Assembly (NCBI GenBank): GCA_014905825.1
Contig: JACGCN010000002.1
Location: 1,798,001-1,862,000, forward strand
Direction: 5' to 3'
DNA: 64,000 nucleotides
Source of the DNA: Lyophyllum atratum
Taxonomy: Eukaryota > Basidiomycota > Agaricomycetes > Agaricales > Lyophyllaceae
Shown: positions 61,345 through 64,000 of the stretch, piece after piece
Position numbering within the stretch: position 1 is the stretch's first letter
Layout: the number at the start of each line of letters is the position of its first letter
Position numbers and translations under genes: made by a program
Notes under the pieces: generated by a model
What the model was told of the DNA's origin: nothing
Seen by the model: only the letters and a program-made list of their open reading frames with translations
Database searches by the model: none

Positions 61345-62414
61345 ATGTCGAGTGAACTTTTGAAGCAGATCCAAGCAGGAAAGAAGCTCAAGAAATCAGA
61401 TACGAATGATCGAAGTGCACCCGTTGTCGAGGCTCCTAAATCTTCATCGGGTGGTGGTGGTGGTGGTGGATCAACCTATCTCTGCAGGTGGGCCGTCGAG
61501 TCTCGGAGGTGGAGGTGCTGGACCTCCCCAGCTTGCTGGGCTTTTCGCTGGTGGTATGCCTAAACTCAAGCCTGCCGGTCATACCCAAGCTCGTGAGCCT
61601 TTTTGTGGTCTTTGAATAATGTGAACCAACGTCCGATTACCCAGCGAAACTCACTAATCTAGCGAAACCACCAACGATCCCAATCCGGGAAGTACCACCG
61701 CCAGCTACGCCTGTGAGAAGCGTACCCAGTGTTCCCCCGCCGAAATCTGCTGCACCGGCGCCTCCACCGCCTAGCCGACTTGCACCCAGTGTGCCTGGCC
61801 GCACAGTTCCCAGCGTTCCTAACAATGCTCCTGCTCCCCCGCGCAGGGCCCCACCACCCATACGAACGTCAAGTCCACCTACTGCCCCCGCTCGCCCTTC
61901 ACCAGCCGTCCCTGCACGTCCATCACCAGCAATCCCTTCTCGTCTGTCATCTGCACCCGTTTCTCGACCTTCTCCTACCCTTCCACCCCGCAATGTCTCA
62001 CCATCCCCGCCTCCCTCAGCCCGGGTTGCTCGACCTGTGCCTGCCATCCCTCCTCGATTACCACCTGGCTCATCTAGTAAATTACCTCCAACATCTCCTA
62101 TTAAAGCCCCGCCCACAACCCCAGGGAGAGCGCCTCCTCCTCCCCCACCCCGGCCATCCAGTGCAGGTTCTTCATCTCCAGTGAGGGCTATACCTCCCGC
62201 CCGCAAACTGCCTGCCGGGGGTGGTGTTCCCGCCCCGCCCCCTCGCGTGCGTGCGGTATCAGAAGCGGATCCTCCGATAGCGCGCGCGCTCCCGCCCCAA
62301 GCACCGCCACGTTCTAGTTTGATGCCACCTATTGTAAGTGCCAATGCACCTCCACCGGCTCGGCGAGTCAGTAACACCAACGGCCGATCTCCATCTCGTA
62401 AGAGTAAGAATTGA
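61345..62414 (+). CDS. VRP1: Verprolin/WIP-like WH2 protein
   Basis: ATG at 61345. The N-terminus SSELLKQIQAGKKLKKSDTN is a WH2 actin-binding motif (LLxxIxxGxxLKK), followed by RSAPVV and a Gly-rich stretch ending LAGLFAGGMPKLKPAG, exactly the order of fungal verprolins. The rest, about 61654-62414, is almost continuous poly-Pro SH3/EVH1-ligand sequence (APAPPPPSRLAPSVP, APPPPPPRPSSAG). Two short introns are needed near 61455-61490 and 61590-61645; the exact borders in the Gly codon run are ambiguous. Verprolin binds WASP and actin and promotes cortical patch assembly and endocytosis. Confidence 0.8.
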
Positions 62415-62889
62415 TCCATATCTAGCATGTTCTATTCATCCACTAATGATGTCGGTGTACTAGTACCGTCGCCGCCGCCGAACGCTGGCGGACATATATT
62501 CCCGGTGGCAGACTTCCCGCCTCCTCGGGATTTTGAAGCGAAGGCGAAACATTATGGTAGCGGCAGGTCACGGGGGAGCCATTTTGATCTTGGGTCACTG
62601 TAGACCTCGTGTACAACGAATATATCGCGTAACGGGGAGATTGCGGACTATTATACAGGCACTGAAACTGGATCGGTGCATTGCGTCGACGTGGTCTTTT
62701 GCGGAGTAAAGGCCGCAATTAGACAGATACATACAAGGTTCCGGGGATGGACCGAGTGGCAATCGGAAGTGTTTTGACTAGTATTTGTCAGAATCAGGTC
62801 ACGGTTAACGTTGACACGTCAGTGCGAGTTGGTTGTTATAAGGGACCGATTATTTGCAACACATCTCCTCACCTCTTCTCCTTTCCACC
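62415..62889. promoter_or_regulatory. Intergenic region upstream of PDI
   Basis: 475 bp without a gene. It should contain the 3' end of the verprolin transcript and the PDI promoter. The CT-rich CACCTCTTCTCCTTTCCACC (62870-62889) directly precedes the start codon. Confidence 0.5.
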
Positions 62890-64000
62890 ATGCGCCTCTC
62901 CTCCGTCTCCTCCCCGGTCTGTCTTCTGGCCTTGGCTTCTCTCGTCCTCGGCGAGACTGCCTCTGATGTCCTCAAGCTGACCTCCGCCACCTTCGAGGAG
63001 AGCGTCAGCAACAATCCTCTCATGCTTGTCGAATTCTTTGCTCCGTGGTATGTCCTGTCTGTCTACATCTTCTTCTCTACCTGTAGCTGAGTCATTATCG
63101 TAGGTGTGGTCACTGCAAGGCACTTGCCCCTCATTACTGAGGAGGCTGCTACCACCCTCAAGGAGAAGAACATCACTCTCGCTTCCGTCGACTGTGTTGA
63201 TGAGGCAGACCTCTGCCAGGCCAAGGAGGTTCAGGGTTACCCGTATGTGTCTTGACAATCTCACACACCTGCGCGCCGCAGTAACATTTCCACAGGACTC
63301 TGAAAGTTTACAAAAATGGCCAGGCTGGCGAGTACAGCGGGCCTCGCAAGGCTGATGGCATCATAAGCTATATGGTCAAGTAAGTTCACGCGAGGTGTCA
63401 GCGTAAATGGATGCTCATTGCCCATAACTTGCAGACAATCTCTTCCTGCTGTCTCGGAGGTCACAGCCGAGAACCACGAAGAATTTCAAAAGGCGGACAA
63501 GCTAGTCGTTGTTGCCTACCTGCCTACCTCCACGTCCGAGCCTGCACCTGAGTTTAGCGCGGCTGCAGAGAAGCATCGTGACGAATATCTCTTTGGTCTT
63601 ACCACCGACGAGGAAGCCATCAAGGCTGCGGGTGTCACGGCCCCTGCTATCGTTGTGTATCGCAGCTTCGACGAGCCCCGCTCCGAGTACCCCTACCCTG
63701 TCTCCTCCACCACTACCAAGGACCTCGAGGATTGGCTCGTGGAACTCGCTGTCCCTGTCATCGACGAAGTCAGTGGTGAGAACTATGCCGTCTACGCTCA
63801 GAGCCCCAAGCCCCTCGCCTACCTTTTCCTGGACCCTACTACCGAAGGCAAGGATGCTGCCATCGCCGCCATTAAGCCATGTGCTCAGAAGTACAAGTCG
63901 AAGGTCAACTTCGTTTGGATCGATGCTGTCAAGTTCGGTGATCACGCCAAGGCTCTCAATCTCCAAGAGGCCAAGTGGCCTGCTTTTGTCATCCAGGACT
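62890..64000 (+). CDS. PDI1: Protein disulfide isomerase, 3' end outside window, with an apparent 1-nt frameshift
   Basis: ATG at 62890, with a signal peptide SVCLLALASLVLGE. Exon 1 ends at 63047 and exon 2 starts at 63104; the split Trp codon gives EFFAPW-CGHCKALAPHY, the first thioredoxin (a) domain. Directly after this the frame closes (TGA at 63138-63140), but the next frame continues EEAATTLKEKNITLASVDC, VQGYP-TLKVYKNGQAGEYSG and the b and b' domains to the window edge. An extra base at about 63138 explains it. PDI forms and shuffles disulfides in the ER and is essential in yeast, so a sequencing error or a defective allele is more likely than a dead gene. The second active site (a' domain) and ER-retention signal would lie outside the window. 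Confidence 0.88.

Noticed and set aside
61637..62428. Minus-strand 263-residue Gly-rich open frame
   Set aside because: It is the exact antisense of the proline-rich verprolin coding sequence; Pro codons read as Gly on the other strand.

Overview
The window looks like nuclear DNA of an agaric-type basidiomycete (Agaricomycetes). Almost every conserved gene is split by many short introns of about 50-60 bp with GTRNGT/YAG borders. The gene families are fungal: COP9 subunit 4, CTK1/CDK12 kinase, TRA1, vacuolar proteinase A, verprolin and PDI. The left third carries transposon families typical of Agaricomycetes. Gene models below were spliced by hand from splice-site consensus and reading frame; no alignment was run.

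Left part (1-22.5 kb) is accessory and rich in mobile DNA. It holds, in order: the 3' end of an LTR retroelement with a large open frame and an exact 139-bp tandem duplication (1-3742), which abuts a minus-strand gene fragment; a decayed minus-strand gene (5.07-5.96 kb); and a large unknown gene (6.06-10.85 kb) with an HxD...H pattern suggestive of a 2OG-Fe(II)/TET-JBP-like oxygenase. A 2.1-kb spacer follows with three diverged copies of one repeat. Next is an 8.3-kb block bounded by two related, self-complementary palindromes in inverted orientation. This block encodes a small basic protein, an Ulp1-type cysteine protease, a basic coiled-coil protein and a CxC5/CxC6-KDZ-type transposase-like protein. 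A 1248-bp hAT-like non-autonomous element with 20-bp terminal inverted repeats and a perfect 8-bp target duplication lies inside the shared promoter of the last two genes. A truncated non-LTR retrotransposon tail closes this part.

The right part (22.6-64 kb) is core genome: patatin-type triacylglycerol lipase, a dead PD-(D/E)XK-like gene, a PUB-domain protein, an unusual repeat protein built from about 18 YPxxxLY motifs on serial phase-1 exons, COP9 subunit 4 (CSN4), CTK1-like kinase, a DCAF8-like WD40 protein, proteinase A, a BRD8-like NuA4 bromodomain protein, TRA1 (11.5 kb), a multi-pass membrane protein, verprolin/WIP, and protein disulfide isomerase running off the right edge.

Functional threads: BRD8-like and TRA1 are convergent neighbours and both belong to NuA4-type acetyltransferase complexes. 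CSN4 and the DCAF-like protein both bear on cullin-RING ubiquitin ligases. Two otherwise conserved genes (patatin lipase, PDI) each contain one apparent single-base frameshift, and the WD40 gene has a non-consensus splice donor. These are either recent lesions or uncorrected base errors.
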